Of a stretch of 64,000 nt of DNA, positions 1-11,640 are shown piece by piece; position 1 is the first letter of the stretch, and every line of letters starts with the position of its first letter. The notes beneath the pieces are model-generated. The model was not told the origin of the DNA and searched no databases. It saw only the letters and a list, made by a program, of their open reading frames with translations. Origin of the DNA: Pegoplata infirma (taxonomy: Eukaryota > Arthropoda > Insecta > Diptera > Anthomyiidae); NCBI GenBank assembly GCA_963921195.1, contig OY992537.1, positions 20,482,642-20,546,641 on the forward strand, in the 5' to 3' direction. Position numbers and translations under genes: made by a program.

Positions 1-370
1 ATTTTGGAAGTCGTTTTTTTAAATACAAAATCAGAACAAAATAAATAAAGAAAAACAAAAATAATTAAACAAGTAACCAAATTTTGAAAATATAAAATAA
101 ACATCTAGAAAATATGATTACTGCTATTTAAAGTTTTTAACTTAAAGTGAATTCAGAAATCAGACCAATAAATCTTAATCTATTTGAAACCCTCTGAACT
201 CGAATCTGTCTGTATCTTTCAAATCTTACAAGGAAGGTCAACAAAGTGACCATTTCAGATTCCTTTAAAATGAAAACACAAGATAGAGAAACAAAATCTA
301 AATCGAATGTTTAACAATTGACAGAGTTGTGGTAATTTTTCTAAAAAAGATTTTACGATTTAGAATGAAA
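1..370. other. AT-rich intergenic DNA, nothing recognised
   Basis: Only short homopolymer runs and frequent stop codons in all frames. I see no gene, RNA or repeat boundary before the element that starts at 373. Confidence 0.6.
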
Positions 371-372
371 TA

Positions 373-881
373 CTAGGGTGGAGCAAATTTAGATTATTTT
401 TGATTTTCGAAAACGTCGGGGTCGGAAAAGTTGCCTTTTAGGGCCGATATAAGCTCACAAAAATATTAGACTTGCAGGACAATGATTTTGGGCTAATTTT
501 TTGACATTAAAATGGGAAAGTTCCGAACAAAGTAAAAAAAATAATTATTTAGTTGGTCTTTTAAACGCAATTTGAAATTAATAAAAAAAATTCAAGTAAA
601 TTTTAAAGAAATTATTTTTTTTTTTTAATTTACCAAAAAAAAAATTCTTTTACCATAAAAACTCTTTTTCAGTAATGTCCGAATATAATATTTTTAGAAA
701 AAAAAATAGCAAATTTTTTTCACTTTGTTCGGAACTTTCCGATTTTCAAGTAAATAAAGGAACCCAAAGCCATTGGCCTACAGGTCCAATATATTAGTGA
801 GTTAATATCAACCAAAAAAGGCAACTTTCCTGGCACTAACTTTTTCGAAATTCGAAAAAAACTTAATTTGCTCCACCCTAG
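373..881. mobile_element. Inverted-repeat MITE, CTAGGGTGGAGC ends, TA target duplication
   Basis: The left end CTAGGGTGGAGCAAATT is repeated in inverse at the right end, and similarity continues inward for about 165 bp on each side, for example GGAAAGTTCCGAACAAAGT at about 510-530 against its complement at about 722-742. A TA dinucleotide flanks both ends (371-372 and 882-883), as expected of Tc1/mariner-type insertion. There is no transposase ORF, so the element is non-autonomous. Another copy of the terminal 20 bp lies just outside at 884-903, hinting at a second, truncated copy. The superfamily is inferred from the TA duplication alone. Confidence 0.7.
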
Positions 882-883
882 TA

Positions 884-903
884 CACCTTGCTCCACCCTA
901 GTA
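884..903. repeat. Extra copy of the CTAGGGTGGAGC terminus
   Basis: CACCTTGCTCCACCCTAGTA repeats the outer end of the neighbouring MITE in the same orientation as its right terminus. It is probably the remnant of a second insertion or an end duplication. Confidence 0.5.
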
Positions 904-984
904 TACATAACCCAGCGTTTCTTAATAACACGAGGTATAGTGAGAAAATTACCAAAAAAAAAAAACGATTTTTGACAATTGCTC

Positions 985-1400
985 TTTTTTCAATAAGTGG
1001 ATTTATTTTTTGGATTAATCTTATTTCGTTTAAAATAAATATTTTAATATGCCAAAGCAAATTTGGAATATTTTTTTCCGTAATCTACGATAAATTAGCA
1101 TTTTAATTCCGAAAAAATAATATAAAAAAAAATCTGGAAAATGAAAAAAGTTATTAATAAATCAATATTAATCCAACTAAATTTAAGGATCCAATAAGTC
1201 CATTTTGGATTAATTTTGATTTATTCACAACTTTATGTATATTTTTGTATTTTTTTTTTCGGATTATAATTGCAAATTTATCGTTGATTACGGAAAAAAT
1301 ATTCCAAACTTGTTTTGGTATAGTAAGATATTTTTTTTTTTTAATCAGAATATAAATCTGCTTATTGAAAAACACAGCAAATATCTCTAAAATTTAAGGG
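985..1400. repeat. Large imperfect palindrome (foldback), axis near 1180
   Basis: The sequence from about 985 to 1170 is matched in inverse by about 1190-1380. Recognisable paired blocks are TTTGGAATATTTTTTTCCGTAATC with its complement near 1288-1310, and TTTTTCAATAAG near 985 with its complement near 1360. Arms are about 185 bp with many indels. It is probably a decayed foldback element. I found no convincing target duplication. Confidence 0.5.
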
Positions 1401-1439
1401 TTTCTGGCAAGTTTAAATGGCATTTTTGTGATCTACTCG

Positions 1440-1700
1440 ACAAAACCAACATAATTATTTTTCATTTTTTTTTTTTTTCCATCAAACATTTTTTTTCATC
1501 AATTTTTTTTTACCTAAAAAAATGTTTTCGTTTATTTTTTTGTAACAAATTTTTTTATTTTTTTCATCAATATTTTTTTTTTCAATAATTTTTTTTTTGT
1601 CATTAAATTTTTTTTTTGTTCAAAAACTTTTTGTTATATATTTTTTTTTTCACTAAAAATTTTGTTTTCATGAAAAAAATTTTTTTTATCCAATTATTTT
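1440..1700. repeat. T-rich low-complexity tract with CATCAA spacers
   Basis: Runs of 6-14 T separated by short words such as CATCAA. The same composition occurs in the repeat unit at 14660-15330, 30480-30687, 38170-38567, 39597-39690 and 62780-63060, where it always sits at the same place relative to other unit blocks. Confidence 0.6.
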
Positions 1701-2035
1701 TATCTAGTCTAAACTTCTAACATAAAAATGTTCCATTTGTTTAACAGATGTACAAGAAACAAGTGAGATCGTTAAATTCTTCTGCACCGAATCATTCATT
1801 CTCTCCAAATCGTAAAAATAATGTTCTGCACATGAGTAATTCATTCAATTACCAAATTTAAAGCACTTTTGGTTTGGACTGCATCTTTCTTTCCACAAAG
1901 TGATGGACTTGATGTATTTAGCGAGAGTGTCTTAAAAATGGATCAATATATAAACTCGACCGATATTTAAATTTTTTTTTTTCTAAGAAACTTTGCTTTG
2001 GCAATTACAACCAAATCTTCGGCAAAACATTATCA
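1700..2035 (+). repeat. Partial repeat-unit block (paralogue of 63065-63425)
   Basis: From AGTCTAAACTTCTAACATAA to CGGCAAAACATTATCA this follows 63070-63422 with scattered changes. It shares the TGGTTTGGACTGCATCTT, GAGTGTCTTA and GCAAAACATTATCA landmarks. The homology resumes after an insertion at 4435-4485 (TTTAATGTTTTGGGCAA). A more diverged piece of the same block is at about 26370-26460. Confidence 0.65.
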
Positions 2036-4434
2036 AGCACAGGATCTTCATGCACTAAAAACCCTGTTTAAAACGCCTAAAATATGCACTAAAATTTTTA
2101 CATTTTTGAAAAAATATAAAAAAAATAACAATTTTTAACTTTAAATGTTGTTTTTTATTTTTAGTACCATTGATATTATTATTTTTAGTACCATTATTTT
2201 AAAAATGTACTTAAAATAAAAAACAACATTAAACACGAAGTTTAGTACGACATATTCTGCCAACACAATTCTTTGGTTAGGTACTGTTGCTATTGTAAAA
2301 TAACAGCAACACATATATTATTATGCACCGGTGGTGGATTAGTATTTTTACTTTAAAGGAGTTATTTTTGTTGTGAAAATGATTTTGGATCTTCGCAGTA
2401 GTATTTCTCATTTATCTCGTGAAATATATGTAATAGTTTATCTGGTTTGATGTTTGATTAACCAACCAATAAACCAACCAATAGTTCTCTAAAATCTGCT
2501 GACGATCCCTTAGTATGGGTGAAACTGATCATTACAGATATGCTATGAGATGAGCAACTTTTTTAAAGCAATAAATAAAAAATAATCTATTACACATGGC
2601 AACACTTTTTTTTACCCGGGTTCTGATAGCTAGTTTTGGATATTTGGGGTACGCTGATTTCAAATCTGGCTATTGTTTTTTTTTTGGATCAGCTCTAGTT
2701 TTCGAGATATAGCCTAAGGAAACTTTGAAAATAGGCTATTTTTGCCATGTTTGTGAGTTCATATTTACCAACACTAGTCTTACATCCAAAAAATGAATGA
2801 CGATTTTATGTATGTTGGATATGCTGATTCCAAAAATGCTCATACTTTTGTTGAGTCATCTTTTGTTTTTGAGATATCGCTAAAACAAAATTTTTAAATT
2901 TATGACCTCTGTAATTTTGTCTGAATATTTATGCCCTTTTTAATAACTCGAAAACTAAGGCTGCGTTTTTGACATATCGCTTTAACTTAGTTTAACCGGG
3001 AGTTTTATTAAACTTTATAAAAATAAAACCAAGTTTAACCAAGCATTCTGTTTTTCAGTTCAAGTTTAGCAAATGTCGATTAACGCGGTATTGCCATACC
3101 AAATGCCACATTTCCAATTAGAATAGTTGCCATCATCGCACATTTTTTCGAATAAAATACCACAACATGGCAATACTAACCAGTAAATTTGAAAATCAGA
3201 GGTGTTTTCTTGACATTTTTGTACCTTAGTTTAACTCTCCATCATTGGTGAGTTAAACTTAAAATAAACCACATCTCAAAAACAGAATTTGTGGTTTTAA
3301 CTCAGTTTAAACCTAAAACCAATAAATTTTACAACTCAAAAACTTAGCCCAAAGCTGTCAGAAAAAACCTAATACCAGTTTTGGAATCCTGGCATCTAAT
3401 ATAGTGAAGTTCGTGTTTAAAACTGATGCACTAAATTTTTCTTTGGAAATTATAGCCAAGCAAAATTGGTAAAAAAACGCACTTTTTCGATTCTTTAATA
3501 GCGATTTGCTCGCGAACGCGAGCTGATGGAAAAAATTGGATAACAGATTTGGAATCAGCACACTAAAGTCCGTATAAATAATTTGTCAAAGGTTAGGCAA
3601 ATTGAAAAAGTTCAACTTTTGTCAACCTGTGTTATGAGAATACATAAATAAAAATGTTTTTGGGCCTCGTGGTAGAATAATACTCTAATCGATTTTTTTA
3701 CGTTGTTAGCTCATTAACGAAAACAATAATTTCGGTCAGATAAGTATTTGGCCTCGAAAAATTTGTAATGTTTTCAAAAAAAACATTGATAAAAAATAGA
3801 AAAAGTAGGCTAAAACTAAAATTTTATGCAAAATATGACCCAAAAATATGCACTTATAGCAAAATACTACACTAAGAAAATTATGTCATTAACTGTTTGT
3901 AGGTTATTTTAAAAAGTAATCAGTAAAGTCATTTTAAAAGAAAAATCACTTATTTTATAAAGGATTTATTTTTTTTACTGTTTCTGTAGTTGAAAAAAAT
4001 AATTTACTGTATTAAAAACGAATTTTCTGTTACATTTAATTTCGGCAGTAAAATATTTCTTCTATAGTTTTACTGTTTTTCAATACAAAAAAACTGAATA
4101 TTCAATAGTTTTTTAATGTTTTGGTTAGTCATTAAATAAACATTAAAAATTGACTGTAATGTGTTTTTATTTTAAATGAAAAAACAGTGGAATGGTTTTT
4201 AAATAAAATTTCATTTGTTTTAAGTGAAAATTCACTGGAATTTACCTACATAATTCTTTGAGTGTAGCAAAATATGCAAAAATATGCTTTTTCGATAAAA
4301 AAAATATGCAAAAACATGCACTAACGAATCGATGCCATTTTTAAGCAAATTCTTTGATTCGCAAAAATATTTTATTTATGGTGTTCTAAGACTAACAGGA
4401 AAAAACATGCATTTGCATGAAAGTCCTGTCCTTG
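2036..4434. mobile_element. 2.4-kb non-autonomous DNA element, 4-bp target duplication ATCA
   Basis: The paralogous block at 63060-63470 runs uninterrupted where this sequence sits, so the paralogue acts as an empty site. ATCA is present once there and twice here (2032-2035 and 4435-4438). The ends are inverted repeats of about 20 bp with mismatches: AGCACAGGATCTTCATGCA on the left, and CAAGGACAGGACTTTCATGCA reading inward from the right. No ORF above 70 codons is credible inside. The interior is AT-rich and carries a nested CACT-type MITE at 3870-4264. A 4-bp duplication is used by several cut-and-paste superfamilies, so I do not assign one. Confidence 0.6.
3870..4264. mobile_element. CACTNA-ended MITE nested in the 2.4-kb element
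   Basis: The ends CACTAAGAAAATTATG and CATAATTCTTTGAGTG are imperfect inverses, flanked by TA on both sides. The TA lies inside a longer direct repeat, CAAAATA, whose extra length may be chance in this CAAAATATG-rich sequence. It belongs with the similar elements at 9815-10305, 51028-52028 and 61422-62496. No coding capacity. Confidence 0.6.
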
Positions 4435-4485
4435 ATCATGATTTAATGTTTTGGGCAAATTACACAAGTCGCATGCATTTTTTTT

Positions 4486-5850
4486 TATCTCGTGTATAAA
4501 TTTCAAAGAAATCTGGAATGGTTTCTATGGAGCTTACCTTGGTATATCATAGGAAAACTCAAAGATAATTTCTTTTGGGTTTCAAATTCGAGTTCAGGTT
4601 GTCGAAATACATTAGGATTTGAGGGTCTGTTTTCTGGGTCAAAACTTTTTTTTTTTATTTGTGGGGCTTTGTTACTAAATTCTATTTTAGAAGTCGACTT
4701 TATCTATTTTGTTGGAACTTGTGGTAAGGCAGATTATATTTTTATTGAACTATCCTCCTTAAAAATATAATTTTCTGATAAAAAAAAAAATATTTAAAAA
4801 CCCTTTTTATTTTATGATATTTTAAAAAGAAAAATACATATCGACTAGCAAATTTTATGTTATGATTTGATTACATAATTTATAACCAACGAAGCGTAAT
4901 GTTATCATTTTTTTTATTCACAGAGCTTAGAGAATAAGAGTTGGCATTTTTATGACTCCTTTAAGGATTGACTGTAAAAATACAAAAAAATAAAATTACT
5001 ACATAAAAAATCGTAATTGAGAAATGAATGTTATAACATGAATAAATAATAAATTGCACACAAAAAAAAATATAAAAATCCTTTACATCATGTATAGCTA
5101 TTCCTTGTTGTATTTTTTTTTATTGAGGAGCTAATGCGGTAAAATCTAATGCAATAAAATTTATAAGCAGTTCATGGTTGGTATTTGGCAAGCAGCAGTT
5201 GAATAGATAATACCGAAACATCTATATAAATATAAATCAGCCTTTGGCAAATCATAAAAAAAAATATATAAGAAGATTGAGAAATACAAATATTATACAA
5301 GGAATTTTAATTTACTATAGAAAAAAAATACTATAGAAAAAAAAAAATAGAATTTAAAATCAAAAACCACAGAAGCAAAAAATTACTAGCCTATTTGGTT
5401 TTACTATTTGAACAGTTGCAATCAAAAATCATTATTATATTGTCCTCGGCATCATCATTTGTGTATATGTGTGTTTGGTAGTGGTGTATGTGATTGTAAT
5501 CCCTTTTACTAATATTCCCTAAAACTAACCAAGCATTATATCCGCAAAATGATAAACTTTACTAACTACAAAACCTAACCAACTCTACACTGCTACTACT
5601 ACTGTAGTTGGTTTGGCTGTACTACTTCTGCATGTTCATCTTTATTTGTTCTAGTTTATAATGTTTGTTTCACTGCCACATTCTTTTTAGCCATTTCATC
5701 ATAATGGTCTATAGAAAGTTCAATTTATTTGATAATGACTAAAACAAAAATGATGATACAGATGATGATGCTGACTGACCCCTTGGCAGTGCGGTATCTC
5801 ATTTGGTATGAATTATACAATATGTATACAGTGGGTTTCATATTATATAT
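4486..5850. other. AT-rich non-coding stretch
   Basis: A 92-codon open frame at 4492-4770 has a low-complexity composition and no recognisable domain, so I do not call it a gene. The part from 5420 to 5830 is less AT-rich and may be single-copy host DNA, but I see no exon in it. Confidence 0.5.
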
Positions 5851-5955
5851 TATTTTGATTTCACTCAAGATCGGGATAAAAAAAATCTAAAAGTAGGGCG
5901 TTTTCGAGTTTAACTATCACATCAATGTTTTAAAGGTGTCCGGGAGTCAATCCCT
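5850..5955 (+). repeat. Short repeat shared with about 26450-26520
   Basis: AAAAAAATCTAAAAGTAGGGCGTTTTCG and the following text through AAAGGTGTCCGGGAG match 26460-26515 (AATCTAAAAGTGGCGCATTT through ATAGGTGTCCAGGAG). It appears to be another piece of the dispersed repeat unit. Confidence 0.45.
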
Positions 5956-6820
5956 GGGGCAGGTAAAAATTAAACCCACAAAATTGTGGGATTGTGTTGC
6001 CTGAATTTTGTGCTCAAATACTTGTATAAAGTATCTAATTTAACCAGTGGCGGGTACAGATTTTCAGTTTTGGGGGGGGGGGGGTGAATATTTTTTACTT
6101 TAAATAAAAAAATCATCGATTAAAGTGATGGGAAGGCTAAAAAAACATTAAAATTTACTAGTTTTTTCCGTACAACTGCAGCCGATTTCTCAACAATAGT
6201 TCTCGAAAAATCATTTAAGACTTTCATATAACACATTTATACTCCTTATTGCCAAAACTGTACTCTGAATAAAGTCTCTGTCGAAAAATCAGTAAAACAA
6301 TTTTTAGTTGAATTAGCAAAGCTTTTAGCAGAAATTATGTCCATATTATTTTTTAAGTCTTTTCTACATAAATAAAATATATCTGAGATCAGAAAATTTT
6401 TCTGATAAAATCAGCAGATTTTTCTGCTATATTGACAGATTTTCTCATATGGGTGTATTTTCAGCAGATTTTTCAGTTGATTGGTTTTTTTTTAAGTGTG
6501 GGTTTATCAAAAAATGTAAAAAAAAAGTTTTAAATCATAACCCTCCTTAAAGTATTTTGTTCTATAAAGAAATTTTTCCATCACAAAAATTGAAAGATTT
6601 TTAATCATTTAGAAAAAAATCATTTTCAAAAATATTTTTCAAAATTAAAAATTTGCCGTTGTTGTGCCATTTTTGTTAGATGTATTCTCGTATTATATGA
6701 TATTTTAAACGAAAAAAATAGAAGATTCTAAAACATTTTTCTCATATAAATTTTTCAGATTAAGACGTATTCTTTCTATATTCTGTGGAAAAATTTTTAT
6801 ATATATTTTTATTGCAACAT

Positions 6821-6846
6821 TTATAAATGTTGCAATCTTAAAAAAA
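6821..6846. repeat. Perfect 26-bp palindrome
   Basis: ATTGCAACATTTA is followed directly by its exact reverse complement with no spacer. It could extrude as a cruciform. There is no flanking structure to suggest a terminator or mobile element end. Confidence 0.8.
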
Positions 6847-7307
6847 TTTTTTCTGATTTTTTTGGAGGAATTCCGAAATTTTGAAAAAATTAAACTACTA
6901 TAAACATTCTTCCTTTATCTAATTTAAGGATTTGGGACACTTTTTATTGAAAAAATACACTTTTTTATTAAGTTCATTAAAATTATTCAATTCTCAAATT
7001 TATCATTTAAAATTATTTCCTTTTACTTTCTAAAACATTTTTCCAAACAAAAATTTCCGATTCTAAGACATTCTATGAAAATTTTCTAAAACAGATTTGC
7101 TGACGTTGGAATATCAATTTTTTTTTAGATTTTAAAATATTTATCCTACAAACATTTTTTTATGTAAAACAAATTAAAGTTCTGTTACATTTAATAAGTC
7201 AGTTCTAATTGTCGCGTTTAAATTAATTTTTCCCAAATAAATGTCTCTTTATAATAAGAACTTCCAGATTAACAGACATTGTTTTATAGAAAATTTTTAG
7301 ATTTACA

Positions 7308-7563
7308 GGCCTATTCTCAGTTATGACTGGTTATGACTAATTTTATTATTTTTAAACTTCATATTCCCTGTGTTTGTTGTAAACACAATCATAAAAAGTC
7401 TCAAAATTTAAAATTATTTGTCAATTTTGAGACGATGTGGGTAGCAGGTCTTTATTTTTTTTAAATTTTCAAACAAAATTTGAATTTTTTTATGATTGTT
7501 TACAACAACCACATGGAAAAAATTGAGTTATGATTGAGTTATGACTTTTTTTGTGAATAGGCC
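7308..7563. mobile_element. 256-bp palindromic MITE with GGCCTATTC ends
   Basis: GGCCTATTC at 7308 is mirrored by GAATAGGCC ending at 7563, and inverse similarity extends through AGTTATGACT (left) and AGTCATAACT (read from the right), then TTGTTGTAAACA on both arms, so nearly the whole element folds back. Target duplication is not evident. Superfamily unknown. Confidence 0.55.
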
Positions 7564-8199
7564 CCTTAATCACAATTTTTCTTAAAAAAATTTCAGATTT
7601 TTCCTCTAAAAATTTTCAAATTTTTCCTTTAAAAATTTTCAAATTTTTACCTTTAAAAATTTTCAATTTTTTTCTATAAAAAATTTTCGGATTTCGAGAT
7701 TTTTTTCCCTTGGAAAATTGTTTCTTCCTTCTATTCCTTCTCTGGTTGAAAATTTCCCCTTTTTCCCCCCTTGTACCCGTGTATGTATATAATTGTAAAT
7801 CATGTAAAAAAGCGGACCTCTGGTTCAGAAGTTAATCAGAATTTAAACAAAATGGTTAGCACGCCATAATATCCCATATATGATACAGCGATTTGTCATT
7901 TAAATTTCCTTTGCTACTTTAGTATAGGGTTTTTTATTTGCTAAATAATATTGACAATAGAATCTGACAAATTCCGAAACATGTGTCGAATAAGTCTTAA
8001 AAAAATTACCAAAATTAACAAATTAAAACAGAAAAATAATTTTCTTGAACATTTTTCTATAAGAAATAATTACCTCGAGCTAGAATAAATCTACACAAAA
8101 TGGAAAAAAGTCTAATCTGATAATTTTTCTTTATAAGAAATTCTGTCTACCGAAAAAAACTTTGAGGTCATACACAAAAAATCCTACACAAAAATTCTT

Positions 8200-9775
8200 A
8201 GATTCTGATCCATTTTTTGTATAGAAAAAGTTACAATTCCGAGACTTTTTTGCATAGAATAAGTGCTAGATTCTAAGACAATTTTCGCAAAGAAAAAAGT
8301 CTCAGATTCTGAGACATTTTTCATAGAGAAAAATTCTTAAATTCAAAAATATTTTTCTTATAAAAAAAATCTTAGATTATGAAATATTTTTGCTAAAGTA
8401 AAGGCCTCAGACTCTGAAACATTTTTTCTATAAATAAACTCTCAGTTTCTAATAATTTTTTCTATAAACAGACTTAATTGCTGAAAGATTTTTTTCTATG
8501 GAAAAGTCTCAGATTCTAAGAAATTTTTTCTTTAGAAAAACTTTCAGATTCCGAGAAATTTTTTCTATAAAAAAAAGCCAGATTCTGAGACATTTTTCGC
8601 ATAGAAACAGTTTCGAACTCAAATACATTTCTCAGATTTATTTCTCGTATAAAAAAGTCTCAGATTCTAAAACTTTTTGTACATAAAAACTCAGATTCTT
8701 AAACATTTTTCGTATAGAAAAAGTTTCATATTCTGAGACATTTTTTTGTATAGAAAACGTCACAGACTCTAGGATAATTTTCGTAAAAAGACATCTCAAA
8801 TTTTAAGACATTTTTTGTATAAAAACATCTCAGATTCTGAGATTTTTCGTAAGGAAGAAATTTCAGATTCTGTCATATTTACGCATGGAAAAAGTCTTAG
8901 GTTTTGAAACATTTTATGTATAAAAATATAAAAAAAAAAATCATATTCTAAGACATTTTTTCCTTTAAAAAAAATCAGATTATGAATTATTTTTCTTATA
9001 GAAAAATCTCAGATTATGAGACATTTTTCCTGACGAAAAAGTCTCTAATTCTGAGATATTTTTCCTAAAGAAAATGCTTCAGATTCTAAAAAAAAATTTA
9101 TAGGAAAAGCCTCAGATTCTGATACAATTGTGTCTTTTAAAAAAGTCTTAGATTGTGAGACAATTTTTGTATAAAAAAATTTTCAGATTCTGAGAAAATT
9201 TTCAGATTCTGAGAAAAAGCCTCAGATTCTGAGACAATTTTTGTATACAAAAAGTTGTAGATAAAAAGTCTCAAATTTTGAGACATTTTTCTCAATAGAA
9301 AATGTCTCAGATTCTGAGACATTTTGTCTTCAAAAATATTCTCTGATTTGAGAAATTTTTCCTGTAGAAAAAGTTGCGGATTCTGCGACATTTTTCCTAC
9401 AGAAAATGTTTAAAATTTTGAGACATTTTTCTCAATAGAAAAAGTCTTAGATTCTATAAAGTCTCTGATTCTGAGACATTTTGTCTTTAAAAAAAGTTTT
9501 CAGAAATTATTCCTTTAGAAAAAGTTGTGGATTCTAAGATATTTTTTCTATAGAAAAAGTCTCAGATTCCTACTGAGAAATTTTTCCTATAGAAAAAGTT
9601 TCAGATTCTTTTTGTGACATTTTTCCTATAGAAAAAGTCTAAGATTTCCTACAGAAAAAGTCTCAGATTCTGAAACATTTTTTCTCTAGAAAAAGTCTCA
9701 GATTCTGAAACATATTTTTTCTAGAAAAAGTCTCAGATTTTTCGTTTAAAAAAATGTGTTTTCGTTTTAAATTTG
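8200..9775. repeat. Degenerate ~35-bp tandem array with palindromic core
   Basis: About 40 diverged units read roughly as AGAAAAAGTCTCAGATTC then TGAGACATTTTTCCTAT. The centre GTCTCAGATTCTGAGAC is a near-perfect palindrome, so each unit can form a hairpin. The same array recurs at 26660-27380 in the second copy of the repeat unit. Short ORFs here are produced by the repeat and are not genes. Confidence 0.75.
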
Positions 9776-9814
9776 TTTAAAGAAAAATTGTCCAATTCTG
9801 AGATATTTTGCATA

Positions 9815-10305
9815 CACTCAAAACAAAAACCTTGTAAAATTACAAGAAAAACTTGTAACTTTTTTTGTTTGCTACCTCTTGTTTGACAAAAATTCCTAAT
9901 AATTTTACAAGATTTTTACCAATAATTTTGTAATTTTACAAGGTTTTTACCAATAAAATTGTAAATTTAAAAATTTTTTGACATGGTAAAATTTACAAAG
10001 AGGTTTCGTAATTTTACTAGATTTTTTGCTATCTCCTATTTTACGAAAATTCATAGTAATTTTACAAGCTTTTTACCAATAATTTTGTAATTTTACAACC
10101 TTTTTACCAATAAAATTGTAAATTTACAGTTTTTTGGCGCAATTAAAATTACAAGGAATTCTCGAGAATTTACTAGATTTTTTTTTGTAAAATTAACTTG
10201 GATTTACAAAAAAATCAATTTCGATTTGTTAAAAAAACAAGGAAAACTGTCAAATATAGGTAAAATGGGATTTCCTAGTAATTTGACAAAGTTTTTTTTT
10301 GTGTG
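9815..10305. mobile_element. CACTNA-ended MITE inserted in the tandem array
   Basis: CACTCAAAACAAAAACC at the left and TTTTTTTTTGTGTG at the right lie between two TA dinucleotides (9813-9814, 10306-10307). The array resumes on the right with the expected phase (AAAAAGACTCAGATTCTG), which supports an insertion. The interior is made of TTTTACAAG and CTTGTAAAA words in both orientations. Non-coding. Confidence 0.6.
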
Positions 10306-10988
10306 TAAAAAAAAAGACTCAGATTCTGAAGATTTTTCGTATTGAAGAAGTCTAAGATTTTGAAACAGTTTTTTTTTTAAATTATATGTTGAAAATTGTT
10401 ATTTTAATGGGATAAAAAGGGTACAAGAGCCAGATAATGGTTGTAGATAAATGTCATTTGGAATGCAGATTGAAAATCATTCAGAAGTATTTCTTGGAAG
10501 TTTAGAAGTATTTCTTGGAAGCTTTTCAGACCAAAAAGTTTGTTAAATTCCTACTTTAACAGGTTAACAACACAGATTTTTTTGTTGGCACAATTTCAAT
10601 GAAAACTTTGTCAAACAAACGATTTAATTGTATTGACAAATTTTGTTGTTGAACAAAAAATCAATTATTTTTTTGTCAATATAATTAAATTGTTTTATAA
10701 AACAACAACGTTAAAAACGATCCAATAATGCAATTGCTTTTGCTGAGAGTGGCAAGATGAGTTTTTTTTTATATTCTTATTTTCAGCTCTAGAGCTCAAA
10801 ATATGAATAGAACAAAAAACATAATTTTTGCCATTCACAGAAAAAACAATTGTGTTGTTGGCTCGATTTTAATTAAAATGTTTTTGTATTATAAAACAGA
10901 CTCCTCATTAGTCTCCATTTTTGTCAAATCCCTTCCTTGTTGGTCTTGGTCCACTACTTTATTTGTTTTATATATAGTATTTTAACTA

Positions 10989-11360
10989 GAGATGGGCGCT
11001 GGTCAAGTGATTGAGTTGAGTTATTTTCATTTCAATCACGTGATTGTGAGTGAGCGTGAGTTGAATAAAAATCTGAGTGAGTGAGTCATTTATTTTTTGA
11101 GTGAGTTTGCGTGATTTGATTTTTGATTTGCCCAAGGTTTTTTTTATTTCTTGTAAAAAAATATTTTTTAGGAAGAAAATTTTATTGCGTGAGTAGATTT
11201 TGCGTGAGTCACGCGTGAGCTTGAGTAATTTTTTTTATTACTCACGAGAAAAGTGAGTGAGCGGGAGTAAAAAAAAAGTTTTCGTGAGTGATTAGTGTGT
11301 GATTCGATTATTGTTTGCGTGAGCGTGAGTGAGTCAAAATCCACTCACGCGCCCATCTCT
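10989..11360. mobile_element. 372-bp MITE with AGAGATGGGCGC ends and GTGAG-rich interior
   Basis: AGAGATGGGCGC at the left and GCGCCCATCTCT at the right are perfect 12-bp inverted repeats. The paralogous site in copy B (about 28305-28325) lacks the element. The flanks carry a 10-bp direct repeat with one mismatch (TATTTTAACT / TATTCTAACT). The interior is dominated by GTGAG words. A fragment with the same GTGAG text and the GAGCCCATCTCTAG end is at about 61205-61315. Superfamily not assigned. Confidence 0.65.
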
Positions 11361-11397
11361 TATTCTAACTAAGGCATATTTTGTGTAACTCACTGTC

Positions 11398-11640
11398 TAT
11401 AAAACAACAAATGTTGCAAACTTTTGATGTTGTTGTTGACGATGAGCAAGAAGAAAGAGGTAATTTGGTTGTATTGTTGCCTTTATAGTATTTTACTGCT
11501 GCTGCTGCTGCAACGGAAAAACCACAAAATAATGAACGGAAAATTATATAACAGGAAATTTGGCTTTTGTCCAATCGATTCAAAAGCTAATTTCAAAAAC
11601 AACTATAAGAACAATCAAGCCAAGTTAGCCAGTTAAAGGG
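11398..11640. repeat. Unusually conserved 240-bp core of the repeat unit
   Basis: Matches 28355-28600 with only a few differences: an in-phase 3-4 bp change in the GCT run and about three small changes near the right edge. The flanks are visibly more diverged. Short open frames exist on both strands (a 25-codon frame from 11410, overlapping 70-72 codon frames), but composition and codon use give no reason to call a protein. This may be a conserved non-coding segment or simply chance. Confidence 0.4.

Larger units (their letters stand above)
5956..8200. other. AT-rich non-coding stretch with isolated repeats
   Basis: Contains a 12-base G run at about 6071-6082, a perfect 26-bp palindrome (6821-6846) and a 256-bp palindromic element (7308-7563). 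From about 7570 the TTTTTCTTAAAAATTTTC-like phrases grade into the tandem array that follows. No gene seen. Confidence 0.5.

Noticed and set aside
3860..4274. 7-bp CAAAATA duplication as the true target duplication of the MITE at 3870-4264
   Set aside because: The surrounding sequence repeats CAAAATATG many times and sister elements show only TA, so TA is preferred.
6071..6082. G run as a quadruplex or promoter element
   Set aside because: A single homopolymer without further G tracts; may be sequencing or assembly related.
11365..11636. Pair of overlapping ORFs conserved in copies A and B as a gene
   Set aside because: Conservation follows from the duplication, composition is AT-driven, and neither protein has recognisable features. 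The island is reported only as a conserved segment.
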